Of a stretch of 64,000 bases of DNA, positions 41,383 through 49,641 are shown in pieces. The notes under the pieces are model-generated. The model was given only the letters and a program-made list of their open reading frames with translations. It did no database searches and was not told the DNA's origin. The position numbers and the translations under genes are program-made. The DNA lies in NCBI RefSeq assembly GCF_003932715.1, contig NZ_CP020700.1, positions 3,680,501 through 3,744,500 on the forward strand, read 5' to 3'. Source of the DNA: Streptomyces tsukubensis (GTDB lineage Bacteria > Actinomycetota > Actinomycetes > Streptomycetales > Streptomycetaceae). Numbering within the stretch: the stretch's first letter is position 1; every line of letters begins with the position of its first letter.

Positions 41383-44300
41383 TCAGTGCAGGGACGTGTA
41401 CCGCTGCCAGCCCGTACCCACCTGGGTTGCGGCCGAAAGCGTGCCTTTGCCCGTGCCCAGGTGCTGCCACAGACGGCCCGAAGTGTCCCGGGAGATGAGA
41501 TCCGTACGGCCGTCGCCGTTGAGGTCGCCGACTCCCGCGAACGCCTTGCTGGTCACCGCCCAGTCCTTCTGGACCAGGGTCTTGGCGCCCAGCGTGCCCT
41601 TACCGGTGCCGTTGTAGCGCCACAGCTCACCACCGGCATCGCGCGCCAGCAGATCACCGTGGCGGTCGCCCGTCAGATCCCCCGGGGCGATCAGCGTCAG
41701 GCCCTTGAAGGAACCGCTGATGATCCCCGCCGAGCGCAGCGCACCGGCGGAAGTGACCGCGTATACGTACAGCTTGCCGTCCGGCTTGCGCGCCAGCAGA
41801 TCACCACGGCCGTCGCCCGTCAGATCACCGGCGGGCAGGATCGTGTCGAAGGACCCGAACCCCGTACCGATCCGGACCTTCGCCGACGTCGGGCCGGGCA
41901 GCCCGGCGCACGTACCCTCGTGCCGCCACAGCTCCCCCGCCGTGTTCCGGACCACGAGGTCGTCACAGCCCTGGTTGTTCATATCGCCCATGGGCAGGAC
42001 GGACGTGATGTTCTTCCAGCCCTTGGAGACCCGCTGGACTCCGCCGCCCGTCGCCGCCTTCGTCAGGCCCTGGTGGGTGACGAGGTCCGCGCCGAGACGG
42101 GTGACGACCTCGGGGATGCCGTCGGTGATGTAGTCGCGCGGCGCGTCATGGCTGCCGGAGAGGGTGATCCACTGGCTGGCGGCCACCCGTCCGTCGATGG
42201 TCAGCGTGACGCTGTACTTGCCGTTGCGTACGGTCCGGCCGGTGTTGTCCTTCCCGTCCCAGGCAGCCGTGAGCTGGGCGCCCTTCCCGGCCGGGGAGGT
42301 CTGGGCCACGGTCCGTACCGCATTGCCCGCCACGTCCTTGATACCGATCGACCAGGAGCCGGCCGGGCGGCTGAGCTGCCAGCGGCCGTCCCAGGTGCGG
42401 TCCTGGGAGGAGGCCGCGACCGTCAGCGACGCGTCGGTCTCGGACTCGACGACGGCGAGCGGACTGCGCGGTACGTCCACGGGCCGGACCCGGATCGCCT
42501 GCTCGGCGTCCACGTACGCGACCTGGCCGCCGAACTTGTCGACCGCCCACTTCGCGTTCGCCGGAACGGTGACGAACGGGCTCGTGACTCCGGTGTGGAG
42601 GTTGGTCAGCGCCAGCTTGCCGACGCCGTCCTCGCGGACCACGAAGCCGTCTCCGAGCTTCGCCTTGCCGCCCGCCGTCACCGGGAAGGCCCGGCCCGTG
42701 GTCCGGTCGTAGGCGCCCGCGGCGGTGGTTCCGCAGGCCCAGTAAAGCCAGCGGCCCACGGCTTGGAGGTCGTTCGGTACGCAGCTCGGGTTCAGCTTCA
42801 GCTCGGGCTGCGACTTCTTGGTCTTCAGGTCGTACGCGACGACACTGCCGGCCGTCTTGCCGGGCGTCCACAGGGTGGTTCCCCAGATCGACGCGGCCGT
42901 CTTGGCCCGGGACAGCACGACATTGCTGCCGTAGTTCATCCGGACATCGCCGATGTACTGCCGGTTGTCGCTGCCGGTGAGGAGCAGATAGCGGCCGCTC
43001 GCCTCGTTCACCGTCGGGGGACCGGGCACATTGACCGTGCTGAAGCTGCCTTCCGGGTTCGGCACCTGGAGCCCGGACGCGTTCACGAAGGCGGTCCGGC
43101 CGTCGCCGAGGGAGTGCAGCTCGCCGGTGGCCGGGCCGGGGCTCCGGAAGCCCTTGTCCCGCGGGCCGATGACGGGCGTGCCCGAACCGGTGACGTCGTG
43201 GCCGTAGAGGGCCCGCCCCTGGCTGCCCTCGGTCTCGGCCAGGTAGCCGAGTCTGCCGCCGCCGAACGCCAGGCCCTCGATGGTCGCGGGCGGGGACGGG
43301 AGTTGGTGTGCGGTGGTCAGCTTCAGGGTGCCGTCCGCATCGGCGGTGACCCGGCGCACGGCCCAGTCGCCCGTCCTGTTGCCGCCCGTGACGAGCACAC
43401 TGCCGTCGGGGGCCGGGACGAGGTGTTCGGTCGTATAGCGCAGCAGTTCGCGCGGTTGGCCGGTGTTGCCGATCGGGACCGCGTACAGCTTCGCCCCAGG
43501 CACCGTGGCTCGTGCGTGCACGTTGATCCGGCGGCTGACGAGGATCGTGTCACCGATGGCGTAGACCCCGCCGAAGCTCTCCTCCGGGCCCTCCGGCTTG
43601 GGGATGTCGGTCACCACGGGTGCCGCGTCCGGTGTGCGCGGGTCGAAGGTGGTGATCTTGTTGGCGAAGAAGTCCCTGTCGGTGATCACAGGGCCCTGGC
43701 CGGGCTGGTAGCCGCCCCCTCCGACGTTGCGGGGCAGCTTGGTCAGCCGGGCGGTGGCGTAGTCGAGCAGCCAGTCCGTGGAGAAATCGCCGTAGCGGCT
43801 CCAGATGTTGAAGGTGGCCGCGAAGCCGGTCTGGCCTTCCGGACCGGCGAAGGGGAACCTGCTGTTCTCCGGGAAACCGGTGATCGCGGTCTCTCCGGTG
43901 GTGCCGTCCGCGGCCTGCCGCAGGATGCTCATTCCCACAAGCGTGCCTTCGGCGTCGATCCGGAAGACGACGATCGCGCCGTGGGTGTAGGCACCGGAGT
44001 AGTACACGCCCGAGGGCAGCTTGTAGACGGTGTTGCCGCCCGTGGCCTGGTCGGTGACGGTGACGGTCTGGGTGCCGTCCTCGGCCTCCGTCTTGGTGTC
44101 CCGCAGACCGGAGTGCCCGGGCTGTCCGGGCTCGGTGTCGATGGGCCGGGTCGCTCCCGTCGCGAAGTCGGTCCAGACGCGCTTGTTGCCGGCTCCCGCC
44201 TTGGCCCCGTAGCCGGTGGGCCCCGCGTCCTGCACCTCGACGGGATCGGGTACGAGACGGTCCTGCGGCGGCAGTACGGCCTCACCGGCCGCGATGCCCT

Positions 44301-44424
44301 GCGGAGTGGTGGCCGTCGCGACGGGTGCCACGGCGGTGACCAGGCCCGCGCTCAGGGCGACGGTGACGGCCGTCGCGACGGAGCGGCGGATGGCCGTACG
44401 GGAACGGCCGTTGTGGTGCTGCAA
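41383..44424 (-). CDS. Secreted FG-GAP/VCBS-repeat protein, tandem paralogue 3
   Basis: 1013 residues, TTG start at 44424. Architecture as in paralogues 1 and 2: signal peptide with LSAGLVTAVAPVATATT, propeller-like region, Ig-like domain (WDGKDNTGRTVRNGKYSV), and C-terminal FG-GAP units with DLNGDGRTDLISRD. Relative to paralogues 1/2 it has an extra Val codon in REDGVGKLAL, showing it did not take part in the conversion there. Nothing in the sequence shows a catalytic site. Confidence 0.9.
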   Translation of the reverse strand: MQHHNGRSRTAIRRSVATAVTVALSAGLVTAVAPVATATTPQGIAAGEAVLPPQDRLVPDPVEVQDAGPTGYGAKAGAGNKRVWTDFATGATRPIDTEPGQPGHSGLRDTKTEAEDGTQTVTVTDQATGGNTVYKLPSGVYYSGAYTHGAIVVFRIDAEGTLVGMSILRQAADGTTGETAITGFPENSRFPFAGPEGQTGFAATFNIWSRYGDFSTDWLLDYATARLTKLPRNVGGGGYQPGQGPVITDRDFFANKITTFDPRTPDAAPVVTDIPKPEGPEESFGGVYAIGDTILVSRRINVHARATVPGAKLYAVPIGNTGQPRELLRYTTEHLVPAPDGSVLVTGGNRTGDWAVRRVTADADGTLKLTTAHQLPSPPATIEGLAFGGGRLGYLAETEGSQGRALYGHDVTGSGTPVIGPRDKGFRSPGPATGELHSLGDGRTAFVNASGLQVPNPEGSFSTVNVPGPPTVNEASGRYLLLTGSDNRQYIGDVRMNYGSNVVLSRAKTAASIWGTTLWTPGKTAGSVVAYDLKTKKSQPELKLNPSCVPNDLQAVGRWLYWACGTTAAGAYDRTTGRAFPVTAGGKAKLGDGFVVREDGVGKLALTNLHTGVTSPFVTVPANAKWAVDKFGGQVAYVDAEQAIRVRPVDVPRSPLAVVESETDASLTVAASSQDRTWDGRWQLSRPAGSWSIGIKDVAGNAVRTVAQTSPAGKGAQLTAAWDGKDNTGRTVRNGKYSVTLTIDGRVAASQWITLSGSHDAPRDYITDGIPEVVTRLGADLVTHQGLTKAATGGGVQRVSKGWKNITSVLPMGDMNNQGCDDLVVRNTAGELWRHEGTCAGLPGPTSAKVRIGTGFGSFDTILPAGDLTGDGRGDLLARKPDGKLYVYAVTSAGALRSAGIISGSFKGLTLIAPGDLTGDRHGDLLARDAGGELWRYNGTGKGTLGAKTLVQKDWAVTSKAFAGVGDLNGDGRTDLISRDTSGRLWQHLGTGKGTLSAATQVGTGWQRYTSLH

Positions 44425-44646
44425 GGAATCCCCTCCCCTGGAACCGCGGCACCGGAAAAAGCGGTACGGCGGATCCGTCCTGCATCAGTGAGCCCGCGGA
44501 CAACGGGAGGAGCGGACACGAATCGGCCGCTGCCGGCGAAGTACTCCCGTCCCGGGTGGCGCACATCGTAGCAACGGCATGAGTGGTACGAGCAGTTATT
44601 ACGGGCGGGATATGTGGGATATGCAGGCTGTCGGGCCGGGTACGGG
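44425..44646 (-). promoter_or_regulatory. Promoter and leader of FG-GAP paralogue 3
   Basis: Third copy of the shared leader; TACGAT -10-like hexamer on the minus strand at 44565-44570. Similarity to the other copies runs from the start codon to just past this hexamer and then fades. Confidence 0.6.
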
Positions 44647-44682
44647 ACAGGGCCCGCGCCCCTTCCGGGGTGCGGGCCCTGT
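44647..44682 (-). terminator. Terminator of the DEAD-box helicase gene
   Basis: ACAGGGCCCGC-CCCC / GGGG-GCGGGCCCTGT long stem, 4-nt loop, ~30 bases after the helicase stop. It closely resembles the paralogue-2 terminator. Confidence 0.85.
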
Positions 44683-44713
44683 CGCCTGCTGCTGGTGCTG
44701 GGATGACGCTCGG

Positions 44714-46963
44714 TCAGCCGTTGCGCTTCCAGCGCGGCTTGTCGTCGCGGCGGCCGAACGAGCTGGAGCCGGAGCCGGAGCCCGTGCCGCGGTGGTCGTC
44801 ACGGCGGCCGTACGGACGGTCCGAGGAACCGGAGCGGAAGCCGCCCGAGGGGCGGTCGTCACGGCGGTCGCGGTTGAACGGACGGTCGCTGCCGCGGTGG
44901 CCGCCGCTGGGGCGGTCGTCCCGGCGGAAACCACCCGAGGGGCGGTCGTCACGGCGGTCGCGGTCGAAGGACGGACGGTCGTCGCGGCGGAAACCACCGG
45001 ACGGGCGCTCGTCGCGACGGTCACGGTTGAACGGACGGTCGTCACGGCGGTCGTCGCGGCGGAAACCACCCGAGGGACGGTCATCGCGACGGTCGTCCCG
45101 GCGGAAACCACCCGAGGGGCGGTCGTCACGGCGGAAACCACCGGACGGACGGTCATCGCGACGGTCGTCCCGGCGGAAGCCGCCCGAGGGACGGTCGTCA
45201 CGACGGTCGTCCCGGCGGAAACCACCGGACGGACGGTCGTCACGACGGTCACGGCGCTCGAAGTTGCCCCGGTCGTCACGGCGGTCGCGGTCGCGGTCGA
45301 AGGACCGCTCCTCGCGCTCCTTCTTCGCGGCGGCGGCAGCAGCAGCAGCCTCCGCCTCCAGCTCGGCCTCCACCGCGCCGGCGACCTCGGCCACCGCGGC
45401 CTCGGGGTCATCGCCCCGCTCGCGCGCGGCCCGGGCCACCAGACGGTCGGCCTCGTCGCGCAGCTCGACCGCGCGACGCTGGACCCGCTCCAGCTGCCGG
45501 GTCAGGTCGGCGACCTCGCGCTCGGCCTGCTTGGCGGCGTTGTTCGCGGAGTCGGCCTGCACCTCGGTCAGCGACCGGGCGCCGGTGATCTCGGCGACCT
45601 CGGGGTCGAAGGCGCCCGCGCCGCCCACGATGTGGCGGGAGGCGTCCACGCCCGCGTCCTCCATGAGCCGGAAGATCTGGCGGCGCTGGTGGGGCAGGGA
45701 GAGGGAGACGACCGTGCCGGACTTGCCCGCACGGGCGGTACGGCCGGAGCGGTGCAGATAGTCCTTGTGGTCACCGGCCGGGTCCACGTTCAGGACCAGG
45801 TCGATGCCGTCGACGTGGATACCGCGGGCGGCGACGTCGGTGGCGACGAGCACATTGACGTACCCGTCCTTGAAGTCGGCGAGGGTGCGGGTCCGCGCGC
45901 CCTGCGTCATACCGCCGTGCAGCGCGTCGGCCTTCACACCGGACTCGCGCAGCTGCTCGGCGACGCGGTCGGCACCGAGCTGGGTGCGGACGAAGATGAT
46001 CGTACGGCCCTTGCGGGCGGCGATCGCGGCGGTGACCGGGGCCTTGTCCTTCGGCTTCACGACGAGGACGTGGTGGGTCATGGTGGTGACGTTGCCCTGG
46101 GCGCTGTCGACCTCGTGGCTCACGGGGTCGTTGAGGTAGCGCTTCACCAGGGTGGTGATCTCGTTCTCCATGGTGGCGGAGAAGAGCATCCGCTGGCCGC
46201 CCTGCGGGACCTGGTCCAGCAGCTCGGTCACCTCGGGCAGGAAGCCGAGGTCGGACATCTGGTCGGCCTCGTCGAGGATGGCGACCTGGACCTGCTCCAG
46301 GGAGCAGGCACCGCGGTTGATCACATCGCGCAGCCGGCCCGGGGTGGCGACGAGGATGTCGACGCCGCGCTCCAGGGCGTAGATCTGGTTGCCCATGGAC
46401 GTACCGCCGCAGACGACCTTCATCTTCAGGCCGAGGACGTCACCGTACGGCTGGAGGGCGTCGGCGACCTGCATCGCCAGCTCGCGGGTCGGGGTCAGGA
46501 TGACACCGCGGGGCTTCTTCTTCTCCGTACGGCCGCCGGAGAGGGTCGCCAGCAGCGGCAGACCGAAGGAGAGCGTCTTGCCGGAGCCCGTACGGCCACG
46601 GCCGAGGATGTCCTTGCCGTCCAGGGCGTCCGGGATGGTCGCGGCCTGGATCGGGAAGGGGGTCGTGACGCCGTTCTGCGCGAGCTTGCGCACGATGCCC
46701 TCGGGGAGACCGAGGTCACCGAAGGTGATACCGGGCTCGGCGGAGTCGGCCGGAGCCTCGTCGTCGTCGATGTCGGCGTCGGCAGCCAGGTCGGCGTCAG
46801 CGTCGTTGTCGATGGCAGCGTCGGTGTCGGTGTCGATGGCAGCGTCGACGGCAGTGGTCGTCTCGGCGGTGGCGACAGCGGTCTCCACGGCTTCTACGGC
46901 CTCAACGGCCGCCGCGGACTCGTCCTCGGACACGACGATCTGATCAGAAGAGAAAGTGGACAT
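44714..46963 (-). CDS. DEAD-box RNA helicase with RGG-like basic tail
   Basis: 749 residues. An acidic Asp/Ala N-terminus (1-80) precedes the helicase core: ITFGDLGL and FPIQ (Q motif), GRTGSGKT (I), PTRELA (Ia), DEAD (II), SAT (III), HRSGRTARAG (VI). A helical segment follows (~510-600), then a ~120-residue tail of RRDDRPSGGF(R) repeats typical of RNA-binding RGG tails. Probably acts in ribosome assembly or mRNA remodelling, with cold induction likely for this family. ATG at 46963 is used; in-frame codons upstream lack a ribosome site. The tail DNA is highly repetitive and may vary in copy number. Confidence 0.94.
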   Translation of the reverse strand: MSTFSSDQIVVSEDESAAAVEAVEAVETAVATAETTTAVDAAIDTDTDAAIDNDADADLAADADIDDDEAPADSAEPGITFGDLGLPEGIVRKLAQNGVTTPFPIQAATIPDALDGKDILGRGRTGSGKTLSFGLPLLATLSGGRTEKKKPRGVILTPTRELAMQVADALQPYGDVLGLKMKVVCGGTSMGNQIYALERGVDILVATPGRLRDVINRGACSLEQVQVAILDEADQMSDLGFLPEVTELLDQVPQGGQRMLFSATMENEITTLVKRYLNDPVSHEVDSAQGNVTTMTHHVLVVKPKDKAPVTAAIAARKGRTIIFVRTQLGADRVAEQLRESGVKADALHGGMTQGARTRTLADFKDGYVNVLVATDVAARGIHVDGIDLVLNVDPAGDHKDYLHRSGRTARAGKSGTVVSLSLPHQRRQIFRLMEDAGVDASRHIVGGAGAFDPEVAEITGARSLTEVQADSANNAAKQAEREVADLTRQLERVQRRAVELRDEADRLVARAARERGDDPEAAVAEVAGAVEAELEAEAAAAAAAAKKEREERSFDRDRDRRDDRGNFERRDRRDDRPSGGFRRDDRRDDRPSGGFRRDDRRDDRPSGGFRRDDRPSGGFRRDDRRDDRPSGGFRRDDRRDDRPFNRDRRDERPSGGFRRDDRPSFDRDRRDDRPSGGFRRDDRPSGGHRGSDRPFNRDRRDDRPSGGFRSGSSDRPYGRRDDHRGTGSGSGSSSFGRRDDKPRWKRNG

Positions 46964-47278
46964 GCGAAATGCGAAACCTTCCGGAGTCTCGGCACGCGCC
47001 CAGCTCCGTGATTTCACAAAAGACCGCCTCGATGCGGTCGGCCACGGCAAGGGAGATACGCGCCACACGGCGCGCTCTTTTGGCGCCGGGCAATGGGATC
47101 AAACGATCTACCACCATACGCACCCTCCCCCTCCCGAGGCAAACCGCGATCGCGTGACCCCCGTTACACGGCGGCGACCGCCGGTGACCGGTCGCTCACC
47201 CGTACGTCACATCCGTCCCGCAGCACACAGTTCTCACGCGGAGCACACGGAGCACACGGAGCCGCCCGGTCAGGCCGG
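46964..47278. other. Intergenic region, helicase leader
   Basis: 315 bases between the helicase start and the lipoprotein stop. It serves as the helicase 5' leader; a GGAAGG lies ~15 bases before the ATG. No gene seen. Confidence 0.5.
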
Positions 47279-47866
47279 TCACGCCGGTCCCGGCTGCGGC
47301 GATGCCGTCGGCCGCCCCCGCATCCCCCGCCCGTCGGCCTCCACCAGCCGCATCGCGCCCGCGTGCACCTCCGGCGCCGACGAGGCCGACGGCGGATCGG
47401 TCGGCTGCGGCGGCTCCGAGACAGGCGGGTCGACGGGCTCCTCCACCGGCGGATCCACCGGAGGCGCCGGCTCCTCCGCCGACGGCGTGGGCCGGGGCGC
47501 GGGCGGCTTCGGCGCACCCGGCTGCGGCGGCTGGGGCCGCTCCGCCCCCGGTCCGGGCCGGTCGTCCTCGGGCGCCGCGGATGCGCCGGGGCTCGGCGAC
47601 AGCTCGGGCTTTCCGCCCTTGCGCCCGCCCCCGCCGGGCTTCCCCGAATCCGCGTGCCGACCACCGCCGCCCGCATGCCGGCCACCGCCCGGGCGCTCGT
47701 AGCCGCCGTCCGGGTCCGCGACGGTGTCGCGCCGGTCGGGCGAGCCGCTGGGTGCGGGCTTGGCCCGCTCGTCGTCGCCGACACTCATGCACCCGGCCGA
47801 TGCGGCGAGCGCGAGCGTGACGGCGAAGGCGGCGGCCACACGGCCGGGGACGGACGACTGGCGCAC
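47279..47866 (-). CDS. Proline-rich lipoprotein
   Basis: 195 residues. A short signal with lipobox (VTLALAASAGC) is followed by a Gly/Pro/Glu-rich chain (PPVDPPVEEPVDPPVSEPP) with no folded domain visible. GTG at 47866 has CCGGAGG upstream. Codon bias supports coding. Function unknown; likely a cell-surface spacer protein. Confidence 0.75.
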   Translation of the reverse strand: MRQSSVPGRVAAAFAVTLALAASAGCMSVGDDERAKPAPSGSPDRRDTVADPDGGYERPGGGRHAGGGGRHADSGKPGGGGRKGGKPELSPSPGASAAPEDDRPGPGAERPQPPQPGAPKPPAPRPTPSAEEPAPPVDPPVEEPVDPPVSEPPQPTDPPSASSAPEVHAGAMRLVEADGRGMRGRPTASPQPGPA

Positions 47867-48088
47867 GGGGGCACCTCCGGAGCAGGACGGGAACAGGGGC
47901 GCGCAAAATGCGCCCGGGCGCCCGGACACGAGTCGCGCACCGCGCGCGGGGCTCGTTCCCGTACGCGGCTCTCCCTGCCCAACTCCCGTCGGGCCGCCGG
48001 GGACACGCCCCGCGCTCTGACAAGTACACGACCGTGCCCCTGGCTTCTGCGCCCTGTGCGCCCCCGGACCGCCACCGCCGTGCTCCCG

Positions 48089-48451
48089 TTACCCCCGCAC
48101 CACCCCCGCCAGCTCCGCCCCGAGGACCAGCGCTCCCGTACCCACCAGCACGGAAGCCACGGCATTCGCCGCCGCAAGGGGCCACCGTCCGGTCTCGGCG
48201 AGCCGCAGGGTCTCGTACGAGAAGGTCGAGTACGTGCTGAGCGCTCCGCACAGGCCCGTGCCCAGCAGCGCGTACAGCTCGGTGGAGACGGCGGCGCCCG
48301 CGGTCGCGCCGAGGACCAGGCACGCGACGGCGTTGACGGTGAAAGTGCCCCAAGGGAAGGCCGATTCGTGCCGGGACTGCACCGCCCGGTCGGTCAGATA
48401 CCGCAGCGGTGCGCCCACGGCGGCGCCGAGCGCCACCAGCAGCCAGGTCAA
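48089..48451 (-). CDS. crcB: Fluoride channel CrcB/Fluc, subunit 2
   Basis: 120 residues, four spans. Fluc signature visible as GAPLRYLTDRA, FPWGTFTVNAVACLVLG and GLCGALSTYSTFSYET (the Phe/Thr/Ser fluoride path). The TTG at 48451 overlaps the upstream crcB stop (TTGA), so the pair is coupled and probably forms a heterodimer, as paired Fluc genes do. It exports fluoride. Confidence 0.94.
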   Translation of the reverse strand: MTWLLVALGAAVGAPLRYLTDRAVQSRHESAFPWGTFTVNAVACLVLGATAGAAVSTELYALLGTGLCGALSTYSTFSYETLRLAETGRWPLAAANAVASVLVGTGALVLGAELAGVVRG

Positions 48452-48954
48452 CGGCCCGCCCCCGGCCGCCCGAACACCCGCCGTGTCAGCGTGACGGCCG
48501 CCCAAACCGCGCCCAGAGAGCCCAGGAGCGTCCCGGCCACATAGCCGAAGGCCGCCGCGCCCTCCCCGCGCTCCAGCAGGTCGCGGGCGTCGAGCGCGTA
48601 CGCGGAGAAGGTGGTGAACCCGCCCAGCACCCCGGTCCCGGCGAACGGCCGCAGCAGCGGATGGGGAGTGCGGCGGCCGTGGCCCTCGGCGACCGGCACC
48701 ATCAGCACGCCGATCAGGAACGAGCCGAGGACGTTGATCCCGAGCGTGACGAGCGGGGCGGAGGCCGGATCGCCGGGCCACGCGCGGACCGCCGCGTAGC
48801 GGGCGAGCGCACCGATGATCCCGCCCGCGGCGACGGCGGCGAGCACCAGCAGGACATGTGCCCCGGCGGTCTCGGCGCGCTGGGCGGGGACGTGCAGATC
48901 GACGTCCGGGTCGATCGGGACCGGCTCGTCCCGTCCGCCGCCGGACGAGGTCAC
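48448..48954 (-). CDS. crcB: Fluoride channel CrcB/Fluc, subunit 1
   Basis: 168 residues. The first ~50 are a soluble extension with Asp/Pro (ERAVTSSGGG..DPDVDLHVP). The channel domain has IGALARYAAV, LVTLGINVLGSFLIG and GVLGGFTTFSAYALD, the conserved GxxTTFS core. GTG at 48954 has GGGAG upstream. No fluoride riboswitch recognised in front of it. Confidence 0.92.
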   Translation of the reverse strand: MTSSGGGRDEPVPIDPDVDLHVPAQRAETAGAHVLLVLAAVAAGGIIGALARYAAVRAWPGDPASAPLVTLGINVLGSFLIGVLMVPVAEGHGRRTPHPLLRPFAGTGVLGGFTTFSAYALDARDLLERGEGAAAFGYVAGTLLGSLGAVWAAVTLTRRVFGRPGAGR

Positions 48955-49135
48955 GGCGCGCTCCCGGCCGTACGGCCTCTCCGCACCCCGGGCCACGGCA
49001 CCGGAAGCAGGACGGGCAGGGGAACCACGGGGCGGCGGCAGGCTCTGCGGGTCGGCACAGAACATATTCTTCCGCGCCGGGGGCCTCGCGGACCGCCCGG
49101 AACCGCCCGGGGCGGAGGTCCCGCAGAATGGCCGT

Positions 49136-49486
49136 GTGCTGGAGATGACGCGTGAGGCGTTCGAAGAGCTGGTGAGCGAGGCGCTGGACTCGATCCCGCC
49201 GGAGCTGACCCGGGTGATGGACAACGTGGCCGTGTTCGTGGAGGACGAACCCGACCCGTCCGATCCGGAGCTGCTGGGGCTGTACGAGGGCACCCCGCTG
49301 ACGGAGCGCGGCGAGTGGTACGCGGGGGTGCTGCCGGACCGTATCTCCATCTACATGGGCCCGACGCTGCGCTACTGCGAGACCCCGGAGGACGTGGTCC
49401 ACGAGGTCGCGGTGACCGTGGTCCACGAGATCGCCCACCACTTCGGCATCGAGGACGACAGACTCCACGAACTCGGCTGGGGCTGA
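49136..49486 (+). CDS. Minimal zincin-like metalloprotease (DUF1025/PF06262 family)
   Basis: 116 residues. HEIAHHFGIEDDRLHELGW supplies the HExxHxxGxxD zinc motif near the C-terminus, preceded by VLPDRISIYMGPTLRY. Small cytosolic proteins of this family are conserved in actinobacteria; substrates unknown. GTG at 49136 (reading VLEMTREAFEELV) matches the usual N-terminus better than the internal ATG at 49145. Confidence 0.93.
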   Translation: MLEMTREAFEELVSEALDSIPPELTRVMDNVAVFVEDEPDPSDPELLGLYEGTPLTERGEWYAGVLPDRISIYMGPTLRYCETPEDVVHEVAVTVVHEIAHHFGIEDDRLHELGWG

Positions 49487-49641
49487 GGGGCCCTCCCTGG
49501 GCCGGGTCGCGGGGGTTCCGGGCCCGCCCGTAACCTGCCCGGCCGCTCAGGCCCCACCCGTACCGCCTCCGCAGACCCACGGCCCGTGCCACGCCCGCCC
49601 CCACCCGCATAGGGGCGGTCCCGGCCGGGCATACGGGCCCA

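Noticed and set aside
41305..44571. 1088-codon plus-strand frame opposite FG-GAP paralogue 3, and similar frames opposite copies 1 and 2
   Set aside because: Low-complexity antisense of real genes; signal peptide and repeats exist only on the minus strand.
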